A DNA stretch of 64,000 nt from Alistipes sp. (lineage in GTDB: Bacteria; Bacteroidota; Bacteroidia; Bacteroidales; Rikenellaceae), in assembly GCA_017937125.1 (NCBI GenBank), contig JAGBEH010000001.1, positions 496,001 through 560,000 on the forward strand, read 5' to 3'. Positions within the stretch are counted from its first letter, which is position 1. Each line of letters opens with the position of its first letter. This document shows positions 28,765-37,091 of this stretch, one piece after another. The position numbers and the translations under genes were made by a program. Under the pieces are notes generated by a model that saw only the letters and a list, made by a program, of their open reading frames with translations, did not search any database and was not told the origin of the DNA.

Positions 28765-28772
28765 CAAAGATA
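28765..28772 (-). promoter_or_regulatory. -7 element TATCTTTG of the aminotransferase-luxS-mtnN operon
   Basis: Perfect TAnnTTTG on the reverse strand, 24 bp before ATG 28740. It lies just downstream of the terminator for the M16 gene. Confidence 0.7.
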
Positions 28773-28796
28773 GTATTTTTTCGGTGAGTAATGAAA

Positions 28797-28830
28797 CAAA
28801 AAGGACGGAGCTTCGAAACCCCGTCCTTCG
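28797..28830 (-). terminator. Rho-independent terminator after the M16 peptidase gene
   Basis: On the reverse strand AAGGACGG and CCGTCCTT form a stem, followed by TTTGTTT. It ends the M16 transcript before the luxS operon promoter. Confidence 0.85.
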
Positions 28831-28851
28831 TCGCCGATACTGCGGCCGCGT

Positions 28852-31764
28852 TTAGTAGCCGAATATCTCTTTCTGGCTCAGCATCGTGATTTTGCCGATA
28901 CCGTTCAGATACTTCATATCGAGGTCTTTCTCGTCGCCGAGTATGCAGAACGTATATTTGCGATCCTTGATGTGCTCCTGCTGGAAAGCCACTACATCTT
29001 CGAGCGTTAGATTTTGGATCTTTTCGTATATAGCCTTGTTGCGGTCTACGTTTACGCCCATATCCTGATTGTCGATATACTGCCACAGAACGTTTTCCTT
29101 GATCGTGCGATCCGTCTCCAAAACCGTCAGTGCCGACTGCTTGGCCAGATCGAATGCCGCCTGCGACTGCGGCATATCGTTTATGATCTCCTCGAATGCC
29201 TCTATCGCCTGCTTCATCTTGTCGTTCTGCGTCGCGATGAATGCGTAGTAGCTGTATCCGTCTTCGGGACGTATCGATTCTCCGTATGTCGCCCACGACG
29301 AGTAGGCCAGACCGCGGGCTTCGCGCATCTCCTGGAATACTATGGCGTTCATTCCGCCGCCGAAATAGTCGTTGTACATATTGACTATCGCGTCGTTATC
29401 GGTCGAGAATACCTCGTCGCCGCGCTTCGAATACTGAATGTAATATATCTGCTTCGCGTCGTAGTGGGCAAGCAGAACATTGTTCTCGTCGGTCGCGAGC
29501 GTCGGGTAGTACACCTTGTCGGCGGCAGGGTCGATCATATTGTCGCTTACGTGGTGCGTTTTGTCGAGCTCCGCTATAAGGGCACGCTCCGAGAGAGGAC
29601 CGTAGTACATTACGCGGTGCTTCATATCGGGCAGCGCCTTGATGCAGGCTATGAGTTCGTCGTTCGTGAGGGCCTCCACCTGCTCGTTCGTCAGCGTGCT
29701 CGCCTTTATGGCATCGGCTCCGTAACGAGCATAGCGGAACAGGGCGTTGAAATTGGCTCCCTGATTGAGTTTCGCATCCGCCCGCGATTTGAGAATATCC
29801 TTCTTCATTTCGGCGAGTTTCTCCTCGTCGCCCTGGACATTGGACATATACTCTTCGGCCAAAGCCATTGCGCGCTGCATATTTTCGCCCAGACCGAATA
29901 TCATCACGTATGCGCGGGTCGATGTTACTACGATGCGGAAATCGCAGGCAAGAGCATAGAACTCGCTCTGTATCTCTTCGAGCGATTTGGTGTCGGTTCC
30001 CAGCAGCTGGAAGTATTTCGACATAGCGATGCCCGCTTTCGGGTTGTCGTAACTGCCGAAATCGTAGAGATACATCATCGTAAAGAGGTCGTTGGTCTCG
30101 TTGCGCTTGTAGAGCACTTCGATGTCGTTCTTCATCTTGCCGACCGACATATCCTTGTCGAAGTCGATGAATATCGGCTCGATAGGCTTTACCTGCGTGT
30201 TCTGTATTTCGGCCAGGAAGTTGCTCTTCGCATCGCGGTTCGTCGCAATCGGAGTGATGTGCGGCTTGTCGATCTTTTTCTGGTTCTTGTCTTCGCCCTG
30301 ACGCTTGTAGAGTATCACGTAGTTATCGTCGCGCAGATTCTCTTTCGCCCACTCGACTATCTGTTCTTTGGTGATTTTGCTCATTTCATCGAGCGTGTGG
30401 ACTACATCCGCCCAATCCGTACCGTTGATGAACGAATTGACATATTGGTATGCACGGCCGTTGTTGCTGTCGAGCTCCTCCATCGTGTAGCGCTTGTAGT
30501 TGGCTATGGTGGACGCGAGCAGCGTCTCGTCGAACTCGCCGTTGCGCAGTTTGGCCGCCTCGCCGAGAATGAGGTCGCGAACCTCCTCGAGCGTCTGGTT
30601 CTGCTTGGGATAACCTCCGACCAGAATAGCTCCCAGATCGGGATTTATCATAGCCTCGGCGAAACCGTTGAGTATCTTCTGCGACTGTATGAGGTCTACG
30701 TCCATAAGACCGCATTTGTTATTCGACAGAATGGATGCGATGAGCGTGCAGATGTCGGCATCCTCGCTTTTGGCACCTCCCGTACGCCAGCCCATATAGA
30801 TGAAATCGGCTTCGTTGCCGTAAACCTCTTTGGATTTCGGCTCCGTAAGCGGCTCGGCAGGCTCGTACGTGAACTCGGGCAGGTTTTCGTTGGGCTTGAG
30901 CTCTCCGAAATACTTGTCGATTATGGCAATGGCCTCATCAGGGTCGAAATCGCCCGACATACATATGGCTATGTTGTTGGGCACATAGTATGTCTTGTAA
31001 TAGTTCTTGATGTTGGTGATCGACGGGTTTTTCAGATGTTCCTGCGTACCGAGCACGGTATGCTGGCCGTACGGGTGGTTCGGGAAGAGCATCTCCATAA
31101 TGCCGTAGTAAGCCTTGTTCCCGTCGCGCGTGAGCGACATATTGTACTCTTCGTACACGGTCTCCAACTCGGTGTGGAACCCGCGAATCACGCTGTGCGC
31201 GAAACGGTCGGCCTGAATCTTGGCCCAGTTCTCGATCTGGTTGGACGGAATATCCTCGGTGTAGACCGTCTCGTCGAACGATGTCCAGGCATTGGTCCCC
31301 GTAGCGCCTATGGCCGACATAAGTTTGTCGTATTCGTTCGGAATGGCCAGTTTGGAGGCTTCGTTCGATACGCTGTCGATTACGGCATAGATTTTAGTAC
31401 GCTCTGCGGGGTCGGCAGTGTTGCGGTATACTTCGAACAGCCTTTCGATTTCGTCGAGCATCGGCTTCTCGGCCGCATAATCCTGTGTTCCGAAGCTCTC
31501 CGAACCCTTGAACATCAGGTGTTCGAAATAGTGTGCCAGACCCGTAGTCTCCGCGGGGTCGTTCTTTGCGCCGACCTTGACCGCGATGTAGGTCTGGATG
31601 CGCGGTGTTTCCTTGTTTACGGTCATATAGACCTTCAATCCGTTGTCGAGAGTGTAGATACGTGTTTTGAGCGGGTCGTCCGCCACCTTTTCGTACCTGT
31701 ACTTCGAACACGATACAGCGCCTAATGCTATGATTACCGCTGTCAGAAGAAAAAGCCTCTTCAT
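28852..31764 (-). CDS. M16 (insulinase) family zinc peptidase, lipoprotein
   Basis: 970 residues. Lipoprotein signal with lipobox AVSC (Cys19), inverted zinc motif HYFEH (78-82) with the distal Glu expected in the ELETVYEEYN region, then an inactive second half (including SYYAFIATQ and the DYFGGGMNAIVFQEMREARGLAY region), giving the usual four-domain clamp. Such two-half M16 lipoproteins of Bacteroidota are thought to degrade peptides in the periplasm or at the surface. Monocistronic. Its promoter contains a nine-G run between the -33 and -7 boxes (see findings), unlike any other promoter here. Confidence 0.93.
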   Translation of the reverse strand: MKRLFLLTAVIIALGAVSCSKYRYEKVADDPLKTRIYTLDNGLKVYMTVNKETPRIQTYIAVKVGAKNDPAETTGLAHYFEHLMFKGSESFGTQDYAAEKPMLDEIERLFEVYRNTADPAERTKIYAVIDSVSNEASKLAIPNEYDKLMSAIGATGTNAWTSFDETVYTEDIPSNQIENWAKIQADRFAHSVIRGFHTELETVYEEYNMSLTRDGNKAYYGIMEMLFPNHPYGQHTVLGTQEHLKNPSITNIKNYYKTYYVPNNIAICMSGDFDPDEAIAIIDKYFGELKPNENLPEFTYEPAEPLTEPKSKEVYGNEADFIYMGWRTGGAKSEDADICTLIASILSNNKCGLMDVDLIQSQKILNGFAEAMINPDLGAILVGGYPKQNQTLEEVRDLILGEAAKLRNGEFDETLLASTIANYKRYTMEELDSNNGRAYQYVNSFINGTDWADVVHTLDEMSKITKEQIVEWAKENLRDDNYVILYKRQGEDKNQKKIDKPHITPIATNRDAKSNFLAEIQNTQVKPIEPIFIDFDKDMSVGKMKNDIEVLYKRNETNDLFTMMYLYDFGSYDNPKAGIAMSKYFQLLGTDTKSLEEIQSEFYALACDFRIVVTSTRAYVMIFGLGENMQRAMALAEEYMSNVQGDEEKLAEMKKDILKSRADAKLNQGANFNALFRYARYGADAIKASTLTNEQVEALTNDELIACIKALPDMKHRVMYYGPLSERALIAELDKTHHVSDNMIDPAADKVYYPTLATDENNVLLAHYDAKQIYYIQYSKRGDEVFSTDNDAIVNMYNDYFGGGMNAIVFQEMREARGLAYSSWATYGESIRPEDGYSYYAFIATQNDKMKQAIEAFEEIINDMPQSQAAFDLAKQSALTVLETDRTIKENVLWQYIDNQDMGVNVDRNKAIYEKIQNLTLEDVVAFQQEHIKDRKYTFCILGDEKDLDMKYLNGIGKITMLSQKEIFGY

Positions 31765-31793
31765 AAATTTATGATTAAAAATGTAATTCGTTG

Positions 31794-31824
31794 CAAATAT
31801 AACGATTTACCCCCCCCCGCCAAA
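31794..31824 (-). promoter_or_regulatory. M16 promoter with a G9 tract in the -33/-7 spacer
   Basis: On the reverse strand TTTG (31821-31824), a 19-nt spacer, then TATATTTG (31794-31801). The spacer contains nine consecutive G (31810-31818 on this strand are C). The 19-nt spacing equals that of the wza, secA and polysaccharide operon promoters, so the present length should be the active state. Gain or loss of a G would change the spacing. Confidence 0.8.
31810..31818. repeat. C9/G9 homopolymer in the M16 promoter spacer
   Basis: Nine C on the given strand. Directly visible; see the promoter entry for its setting. Confidence 0.97.
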
Positions 31825-31884
31825 TTTCGAAACGAAAAAGTGGCGAAAATATTGCAATAAGTTGCGAATTCGTCTTTTCGGGAA

Positions 31885-32394
31885 TCAGAATAGAGATGAT
31901 ACCCACTCGCTGAACGGGGTGTATATGTCTTTGCAGACATATATGAACATCGCAGTCGCGGCAGTCAGTTTTATCCCCGTGCCTACGATGAACGAGAGGA
32001 ACGAACCGAAGCCTGAACGCAGGGCGCGGTTTATGTCGTCGCGGTCGTTGAGCAGCTCCCCGACGAAAGCCCCGACGAAAGGTCCCGCCAGCAATCCTAC
32101 GGGTGCGAAGAACATCCCGACAATCATTCCGATCGTTGCTCCTACGGTGGCGGCTCTGCTCCCGCCGAACACTTTTGTCATATATGCGGGGAGAAAATAG
32201 TCTACGGCCGATACGACGATGACGATGGCGAGCCATATCCACAGGAATGTTGGCGACAACTGCGAATTTCCGCTGAAGTAGGCGCACATCAGGCCCGCAT
32301 AACTCAATACGACACCGGGTATGATCGGAATTATGCAGCCGATGATGCCGATAACGGTAAACAGCAGGGCGAGGACGGACAGAAGAATGTCCAT
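31885..32394 (-). CDS. DUF456 family membrane protein
   Basis: 169 residues, mostly hydrophobic, with two long N-terminal helices, PIIPGVVLSYAGL, a glycine-rich middle (VGATIGMIVGMFFAPVGLLA) with GPFVGAFVGEL, and a further helix. This matches DUF456, small integral membrane proteins of unknown function. Follows panD after 1 bp, so it is part of the pantothenate operon, although no functional link is known. Confidence 0.83.
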   Translation of the reverse strand: MDILLSVLALLFTVIGIIGCIIPIIPGVVLSYAGLMCAYFSGNSQLSPTFLWIWLAIVIVVSAVDYFLPAYMTKVFGGSRAATVGATIGMIVGMFFAPVGLLAGPFVGAFVGELLNDRDDINRALRSGFGSFLSFIVGTGIKLTAATAMFIYVCKDIYTPFSEWVSSLF

Positions 32395-32395
32395 A

Positions 32396-32749
32396 TTATT
32401 TTACGAGTCGATTTGTGGCCGTATCGGGGAATATTACGGTCGGTTCGAACTTTTTGGCCTCCTCGAAATCGAGCAGCGCATACGAAACGATTATTATTAT
32501 GTCGCCCTCGGATGCCTTGTGTGCCGCCGCACCGTTGAGGCATATTACGCCGCTGCCGCGTTTGCCTTTTATTATGTAGGTCTCCAAACGCTCGCCGTTG
32601 GTTACGTTGAGCACCTGCACCTTTTCGCCTTCGATCATATTGGCCGCTTCCACCAGCTCCTCGTCTATCGTTATGCTGCCCACGTAGTTGAGGTTGGCCT
32701 GGGTGACCGTCACGCGGTGTATCTTCGATTTGAGAACTTCGATCTGCAT
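32396..32749 (-). CDS. panD: Aspartate 1-decarboxylase proenzyme
   Basis: Makes beta-alanine for pantothenate synthesis. 117 residues. The proenzyme self-cleaves at Gly24-Ser25 (in NYVGSITID), giving the pyruvoyl group at Ser25. Other family segments are [17 protein letters not shown] and [19 protein letters not shown]. Follows panC after 1 bp. Confidence 0.96.
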   Translation of the reverse strand: MQIEVLKSKIHRVTVTQANLNYVGSITIDEELVEAANMIEGEKVQVLNVTNGERLETYIIKGKRGSGVICLNGAAAHKASEGDIIIIVSYALLDFEEAKKFEPTVIFPDTATNRLVK

Positions 32750-32750
32750 G

Positions 32751-33587
32751 TTATTTGAGTTTGATGTTGTCTATCAGACGGATGGCTCCTGCCTGCACGG
32801 CTATGCAACCCTGAATGCGTCCGCTGTCATCCCACGACGATACCTGTTGCATAGTCAGTGCATCGACGGCCTGGAAATATATTACTTCGAGCAGAGGGTT
32901 TTTCTCCGTCTCTTCGGTTACCCACACGGCAAGTTCGGCGGGCGACATCTCGTGCGTCTTTTTCGCCGCCGCGCTCAGCACCTCGTAGATATGCGGTGCT
33001 GCGGCACGGTGCTCGGCATCGAGCAGCGCATTGCGCGACGAAAGCGCCAGCCCGTCCGCACCGCGGACTATCGGGCACTCGACGATCTCCACCGTCGAGC
33101 CGAGCTGCGCGACCATAGCCTTTATTACCGCTATCTGCTGGAAATCTTTCTCTCCGAAAAATGCCTTGTCGGGCTTCACCATATCGAACAGGCGGCTCAC
33201 CACCTGCGCGACGCCGTTGAAATGTCCGGGGCGTGTCGCGCCCTCCATTACCTTGTCTATCTGCCCGAAGTCGAAAATACGCGTGTCGGGTTCGGGGTAT
33301 ATCTCGTCCGCCGAGGGCATAAACACTATGTCCGCGCCTGCGGTTTCGAGAAGGGCTATATCTGCCTCGGGTGTTCGGGGATAGTTCTTCAGGTCGTTCT
33401 TGTCATTGAACTGCGTGGGATTGACGAATACGCTTACCACGCATACGGCACACTCCTTGCGTGCCCTTCGTATGAGCGACATATGTCCCTCGTGGAGGGC
33501 ACCCATCGTCGGTACGAAACCTACGCTGCCGCCTTTCTTTTCGTCGAGTGCGGATCTCAGGTCGCTGACTGTTTTTACAACTTTCAT
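32751..33587 (-). CDS. panC: Pantothenate synthetase
   Basis: Joins pantoate and beta-alanine using ATP. 278 residues with [11 protein letters not shown] (HIGH-like ATP motif), [15 protein letters not shown] and ALSSRNALL, all diagnostic. The frame is open to 33617, but ATG 33587 begins the conserved [11 protein letters not shown] region, and the -7 element at 33615-33622 excludes the longer form. First gene of panC-panD-DUF456. Confidence 0.97.
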   Translation of the reverse strand: MKVVKTVSDLRSALDEKKGGSVGFVPTMGALHEGHMSLIRRARKECAVCVVSVFVNPTQFNDKNDLKNYPRTPEADIALLETAGADIVFMPSADEIYPEPDTRIFDFGQIDKVMEGATRPGHFNGVAQVVSRLFDMVKPDKAFFGEKDFQQIAVIKAMVAQLGSTVEIVECPIVRGADGLALSSRNALLDAEHRAAAPHIYEVLSAAAKKTHEMSPAELAVWVTEETEKNPLLEVIYFQAVDALTMQQVSSWDDSGRIQGCIAVQAGAIRLIDNIKLK

Positions 33588-33614
33588 CGCTTTATATGGT
33601 AATAAAACCCGCGG

Positions 33615-33622
33615 CAAAGTTA
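33615..33622 (-). promoter_or_regulatory. -7 element TAACTTTG upstream of panC
   Basis: TAnnTTTG on the reverse strand, 27 bp before the panC ATG. Divergent from the element at 33666-33673. Confidence 0.65.
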
Positions 33623-33665
33623 TACAATAATTCGGATACGGGTATCCCTATTCGGTTTTTTTATC

Positions 33666-33673
33666 TAAATTTG
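33666..33673 (+). promoter_or_regulatory. -7 element TAAATTTG upstream of the dipeptidyl peptidase III gene
   Basis: TAnnTTTG, 25 bp before ATG 33699; no -33 match. Confidence 0.6.
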
Positions 33674-33698
33674 CGCATAATTTTAACCGAACAAAGTG

Positions 33699-35723
33699 AT
33701 GAAACGATTATTAACACTGTCTGTTATGGGATTTTTTGCAACGATGCTCTCGTCGTGCGGCAGCGCACCGGAAGAGAAAGCGTGGATCGTAGACCGCTTC
33801 GACGACATCAAGGTGATTCGCTATGAAGTTCCCGAGTTCGAGAAACTTCCGCTCGAAGAGAAGATATTGGTTTACTATCTGGCCGAAGCTGCCAAATGCG
33901 GCCGCGATATTCTGTTCGACCAGAATTTCAAGTATAATCTGGCCATACGGCGCACGCTCGAAACGATATATACCGAGTACGGCGGCGACCGTACGTCCGA
34001 CGAGTGGCTCGCCGTCGAGAAGTATCTCAAGAAAGTCTGGTTCGCCAACGGCATACACCACCACTATTCCAACGACAAGTTCCGTCCCGAATTTTCGCAG
34101 GAGTATTTCGAAAAACTCATCGCGGCCGTTCCCGCCGAGAAGCTGCCGCAGGATTTCGGTTCCGTCGAGGGGCTGAAGGCGGTGATTATGCCTGCTATTT
34201 TCGACCCGACGCTGTACGCTTCGCGTCTCGACCAGACCGCCGGTGTCGATATGATTGCCTCGTCGGCGAACAACTACTACGAGGGCGTTACGCAGCAGGA
34301 GGTCGAGGATTTCTATCATAAGATGGCCGACGATCACGACCCGCGTCCCGTGTCTTACGGCCTGAATTCGAAGCTCGTAAAGGAGAACGGCCGCATCGTC
34401 GAGCGCGTATGGAAGGTCGGCGGAATGTACTCGCCTGCGATCGAACGCATCGTGGAGTGGCTCGAAAAGGCCGAAAACGTCGCTGCCGAACCTCAGAAAT
34501 CGATAATCGCTTCGTTGATAAAATATTACCGTACGGGCGATCTGCGTCAGTTCGACGACTATAACATCAAATGGGTGCGCGACACGGTGTCGAACGTCGA
34601 TTTCGTGAACGGCTTCATCGAGGATTACGGCGATCCGCTCGGCCGCAAGGCGTCGTGGGAGGCGAACGTCAATTTCCGCGACGAGGAGGCTTGCCGCCGC
34701 ACCGAGATAATCTCCGAGAACGCACAGTGGTTTGAGGACAACTCGCCCGTGGACCCCGCTTTCAAGAAAAAGGAGGTCAAGGGCGTGTCGGCGAAGGTTA
34801 TCACCGTCGCGATGCTCGGCGGCGACTGCTATCCCGCTACGCCGATAGGCATCAACCTGCCCAATGCCGACTGGATACGCAAGGAGTACGGCTCGAAATC
34901 GGTTACCATAGACAATATTACTTATGCTTACAATAAGGCGGCGCAGGGCAACGGATTTCAGGAGGAGTTCGTGCTGCGCGGCGAAGACCGCGACCGCATC
35001 AAACAGTACGGCAAGCTGGCCGACGACCTGCATACCGACCTGCACGAGTGTCTGGGACACGGTTCGGGACAGCTCGCACCGGGCACCAAGGGCGGTGAGT
35101 TGAAGAGCTACACTTCGACGCTCGAAGAGACGCGTGCCGACCTGTTCGGGCTCTACTATCTCGGCGACCCGAAGTTGGTCGAGCTCGGTCTCATTCCGTC
35201 GCTCGACGTTGCCAAAGCCCAATATGCGTCGTATATTATGAACGGTATGATGACGCAGCTGTCGCGCATAGAACTCGGCAAGAATGTCGAGGAGGCGCAT
35301 ATGCGCAACCGCAAGATGATTGCCGAATGGTGCTACGAAAAGGGTAAGGCCGACAATGTGATAGAGTGGGTGAAGGATGACGGCAAGACTTACGTCGTCG
35401 TAAACGATTTCGACAAACTCCGTTCTCTGTTCGGCGATATGCTCCGCGAGGTGCAGCGCATCAAGTCGGAGGGCGATTACGAGGCGGGCAAGGCTCTGGT
35501 CGAGGACTACGGCGTGAAGATCGATCCCGAACTGCACGCGGAGGTGCTTGCGCGATATAAGTCGCTCAATATCGAACCTTACGGCGGCTTCATCAATCCC
35601 GACTATCGGTTGGTCGAGAAGGACGGCAAGATTGTCGATGTCGAAATCGTCTACAACGACAGCTATGTCGGTCAGATGCTCGAATACTCCGAAAAGTATT
35701 CGTTCCTGCCGTCGATAAACTGA
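33699..35723 (+). CDS. Dipeptidyl peptidase III (M49) family lipoprotein
   Basis: 674 residues. A lipoprotein signal (MKRLLTLSVMGFFATMLSSC) precedes the M49 domain. The zinc motif is HECLGH (449-454), the variant known from Bacteroides DPP III rather than the eukaryotic HELLGH. The third ligand is in LEETRADLFG. DPP III removes dipeptides from short peptides. Classical DPP III is cytosolic, so a lipid-anchored form implies periplasmic or surface peptide trimming. The ATG at 33699 is preferred over the GTG at 33696. Ends before a strong hairpin. Confidence 0.93.
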   Translation: MKRLLTLSVMGFFATMLSSCGSAPEEKAWIVDRFDDIKVIRYEVPEFEKLPLEEKILVYYLAEAAKCGRDILFDQNFKYNLAIRRTLETIYTEYGGDRTSDEWLAVEKYLKKVWFANGIHHHYSNDKFRPEFSQEYFEKLIAAVPAEKLPQDFGSVEGLKAVIMPAIFDPTLYASRLDQTAGVDMIASSANNYYEGVTQQEVEDFYHKMADDHDPRPVSYGLNSKLVKENGRIVERVWKVGGMYSPAIERIVEWLEKAENVAAEPQKSIIASLIKYYRTGDLRQFDDYNIKWVRDTVSNVDFVNGFIEDYGDPLGRKASWEANVNFRDEEACRRTEIISENAQWFEDNSPVDPAFKKKEVKGVSAKVITVAMLGGDCYPATPIGINLPNADWIRKEYGSKSVTIDNITYAYNKAAQGNGFQEEFVLRGEDRDRIKQYGKLADDLHTDLHECLGHGSGQLAPGTKGGELKSYTSTLEETRADLFGLYYLGDPKLVELGLIPSLDVAKAQYASYIMNGMMTQLSRIELGKNVEEAHMRNRKMIAEWCYEKGKADNVIEWVKDDGKTYVVVNDFDKLRSLFGDMLREVQRIKSEGDYEAGKALVEDYGVKIDPELHAEVLARYKSLNIEPYGGFINPDYRLVEKDGKIVDVEIVYNDSYVGQMLEYSEKYSFLPSIN

Positions 35724-35739
35724 TGCGGCATACGTGATG

Positions 35740-35785
35740 CGAATAAATCGGGCTGTCCTCATTAGAAGACAGCCCGATTTATTCG
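35740..35785. terminator. Bidirectional terminator between convergent genes
   Basis: Perfect 18-bp inverted repeat (35740-35757 and 35768-35785) with a 10-base loop. AT-rich outer arms flank a GGGCTGTC core. It separates the M49 gene from the convergent PH-domain gene. Confidence 0.85.
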
Positions 35786-35827
35786 ACAGTGCGTCGTGCG
35801 GCCAAACTCGGTCATATGGCCGTCGGA

Positions 35828-36346
35828 TTATTCGTCTCCTCCGTTTTTCGACTTCCGCGCGTTCTGCGAAAGTTCTGCGACCAGTTCGCCGCGGTCGGCG
35901 CAGGAGATGTAGTAAGTATCTTCGTATATCGTGTTGATTTCGATGAAATCGCTCCACGTCGAGGCGTAAATCTCTACGTGCCGCATATTCCTGACATCGA
36001 AAAAGTGCCCGTAATAGCCGAAAAAACCTATGCTGGCGAAGACGGGGAGTATCATCCTCATCTCCTTGTTGTCCACGGCACGTACCGATGCTATTTCGTC
36101 GCGCGGTATTTCCGTTATGTCCAGTATGCAGCGAATGAGCAGAGTATTGTCCGTAACTACTATTTTGCGGGGTATGGACATCGCCGTCAGCGCTATGAAC
36201 GCTATGCAGAACGAAAGGAACCACGCCGACAGGTAACCGCCCTCGTACAGACCTGCCATAATGCTGAATAACAGCACTATTATGACGATGTAGACGGTAG
36301 TCCAATACCACGTGTAGCGGTTTATCCTATATTTGTATATTTTCAT
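35828..36346 (-). CDS. Membrane protein with a bacterial PH-like domain
   Basis: 172 residues. Two adjacent hydrophobic helices (WTTVYIVIIVLLFSIMAGLY and WFLSFCIAFIALTAM) are followed by a beta-rich part (KIVVTDNTLLIRCILDITEIPRDEIASVR) typical of bacterial PH (YdbT/PF10882-like) proteins. Function unknown. ATG 36346 lies 20 bp inside the end of ispD; the longer frame to 36376 overlaps more and lacks homology. Last gene of the M23-ispD operon. Confidence 0.7.
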   Translation of the reverse strand: MKIYKYRINRYTWYWTTVYIVIIVLLFSIMAGLYEGGYLSAWFLSFCIAFIALTAMSIPRKIVVTDNTLLIRCILDITEIPRDEIASVRAVDNKEMRMILPVFASIGFFGYYGHFFDVRNMRHVEIYASTWSDFIEINTIYEDTYYISCADRGELVAELSQNARKSKNGGDE

Positions 36347-37046
36347 CTCCTGTGTCGGCAGCGAATGTCGCCGCATCGTTTTGGTAATCGAGCAATGCTT
36401 CGGCTATGGCTATGTCTTCGGGTGCCGTGATCTTGATATTCGAACGTTCGCCTTCGCAGAGTACGACCTTCCCGCCCGCCCGCTCTACGACGGACGCATC
36501 GTCCGTAAATGCAGGGTCGTATTCCGTATCGTAGGCGGTGCGCAGCATCGCCGCATCGAATATCTGCGGTGTCTGTATCATACGCAGCGCCGCACGGTCG
36601 AGGATATGCGTCGTGTCGCCGTCGATTGCGCGGAACGAGTCCGTCGGTACGATTGCGGGAACCGCCGAACCGTGTTCGAGTGCGCATTGTATCGCCCGTA
36701 TAATCAGTTTGCGGGAACACAGCGCACGTACTCCGTCGTGGACGGCTATGAGTTTCACGCTGTCTCCGAGTGCCGCTACACCCGCCTTCACGGAGTGGAA
36801 CCGTTCCGCACCTCCCGCGACGGTCTTGTGGCGCGCGACCGTGAAACGCGACTTCAGGTCATTCCAGAAAGCCGTATGCTCGCTCGGCAGTACGACGACG
36901 ATTTCGGCTGCGGGCAGTGTCGTCGCAAAGGTGTTTATGGTGCGTACCAGCAACGGTTCGTTGCCCGCGATGCGGAATTGCTTGGGTATGCCGCCGCCCA
37001 TTCGCTTGCCGCTTCCGCCGGCGACGATTATTATGCCGATGTTCAT
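36327..37046 (-). CDS. ispD: 2-C-methyl-D-erythritol 4-phosphate cytidylyltransferase
   Basis: Third enzyme of the MEP pathway. About 239 residues with IIVAGGSGKRMGGGIPKQF (CTP-binding), VHDGVRAL, VPTDSFRAI and a C-terminal TDDASVVERAG ... ITAPEDIAIAEALL. The frame is open to 37085; ATG 37046 starts at the conserved core, though 37058 or 37085 cannot be excluded. It follows the M23 gene and overlaps the PH-domain gene. Confidence 0.94.
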   Translation of the reverse strand: MNIGIIIVAGGSGKRMGGGIPKQFRIAGNEPLLVRTINTFATTLPAAEIVVVLPSEHTAFWNDLKSRFTVARHKTVAGGAERFHSVKAGVAALGDSVKLIAVHDGVRALCSRKLIIRAIQCALEHGSAVPAIVPTDSFRAIDGDTTHILDRAALRMIQTPQIFDAAMLRTAYDTEYDPAFTDDASVVERAGGKVVLCEGERSNIKITAPEDIAIAEALLDYQNDAATFAADTGDENIQI

Positions 37047-37091
37047 TTTGCCGTCCATACGGGTCGTCTCGTCGTAAATTGTCATATGATT

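Noticed and set aside
29014-31725. Forward open frame of 903 codons opposite the M16 peptidase gene
   Set aside because: Antisense shadow; the reverse strand carries the zinc motif, lipobox and full M16 architecture.
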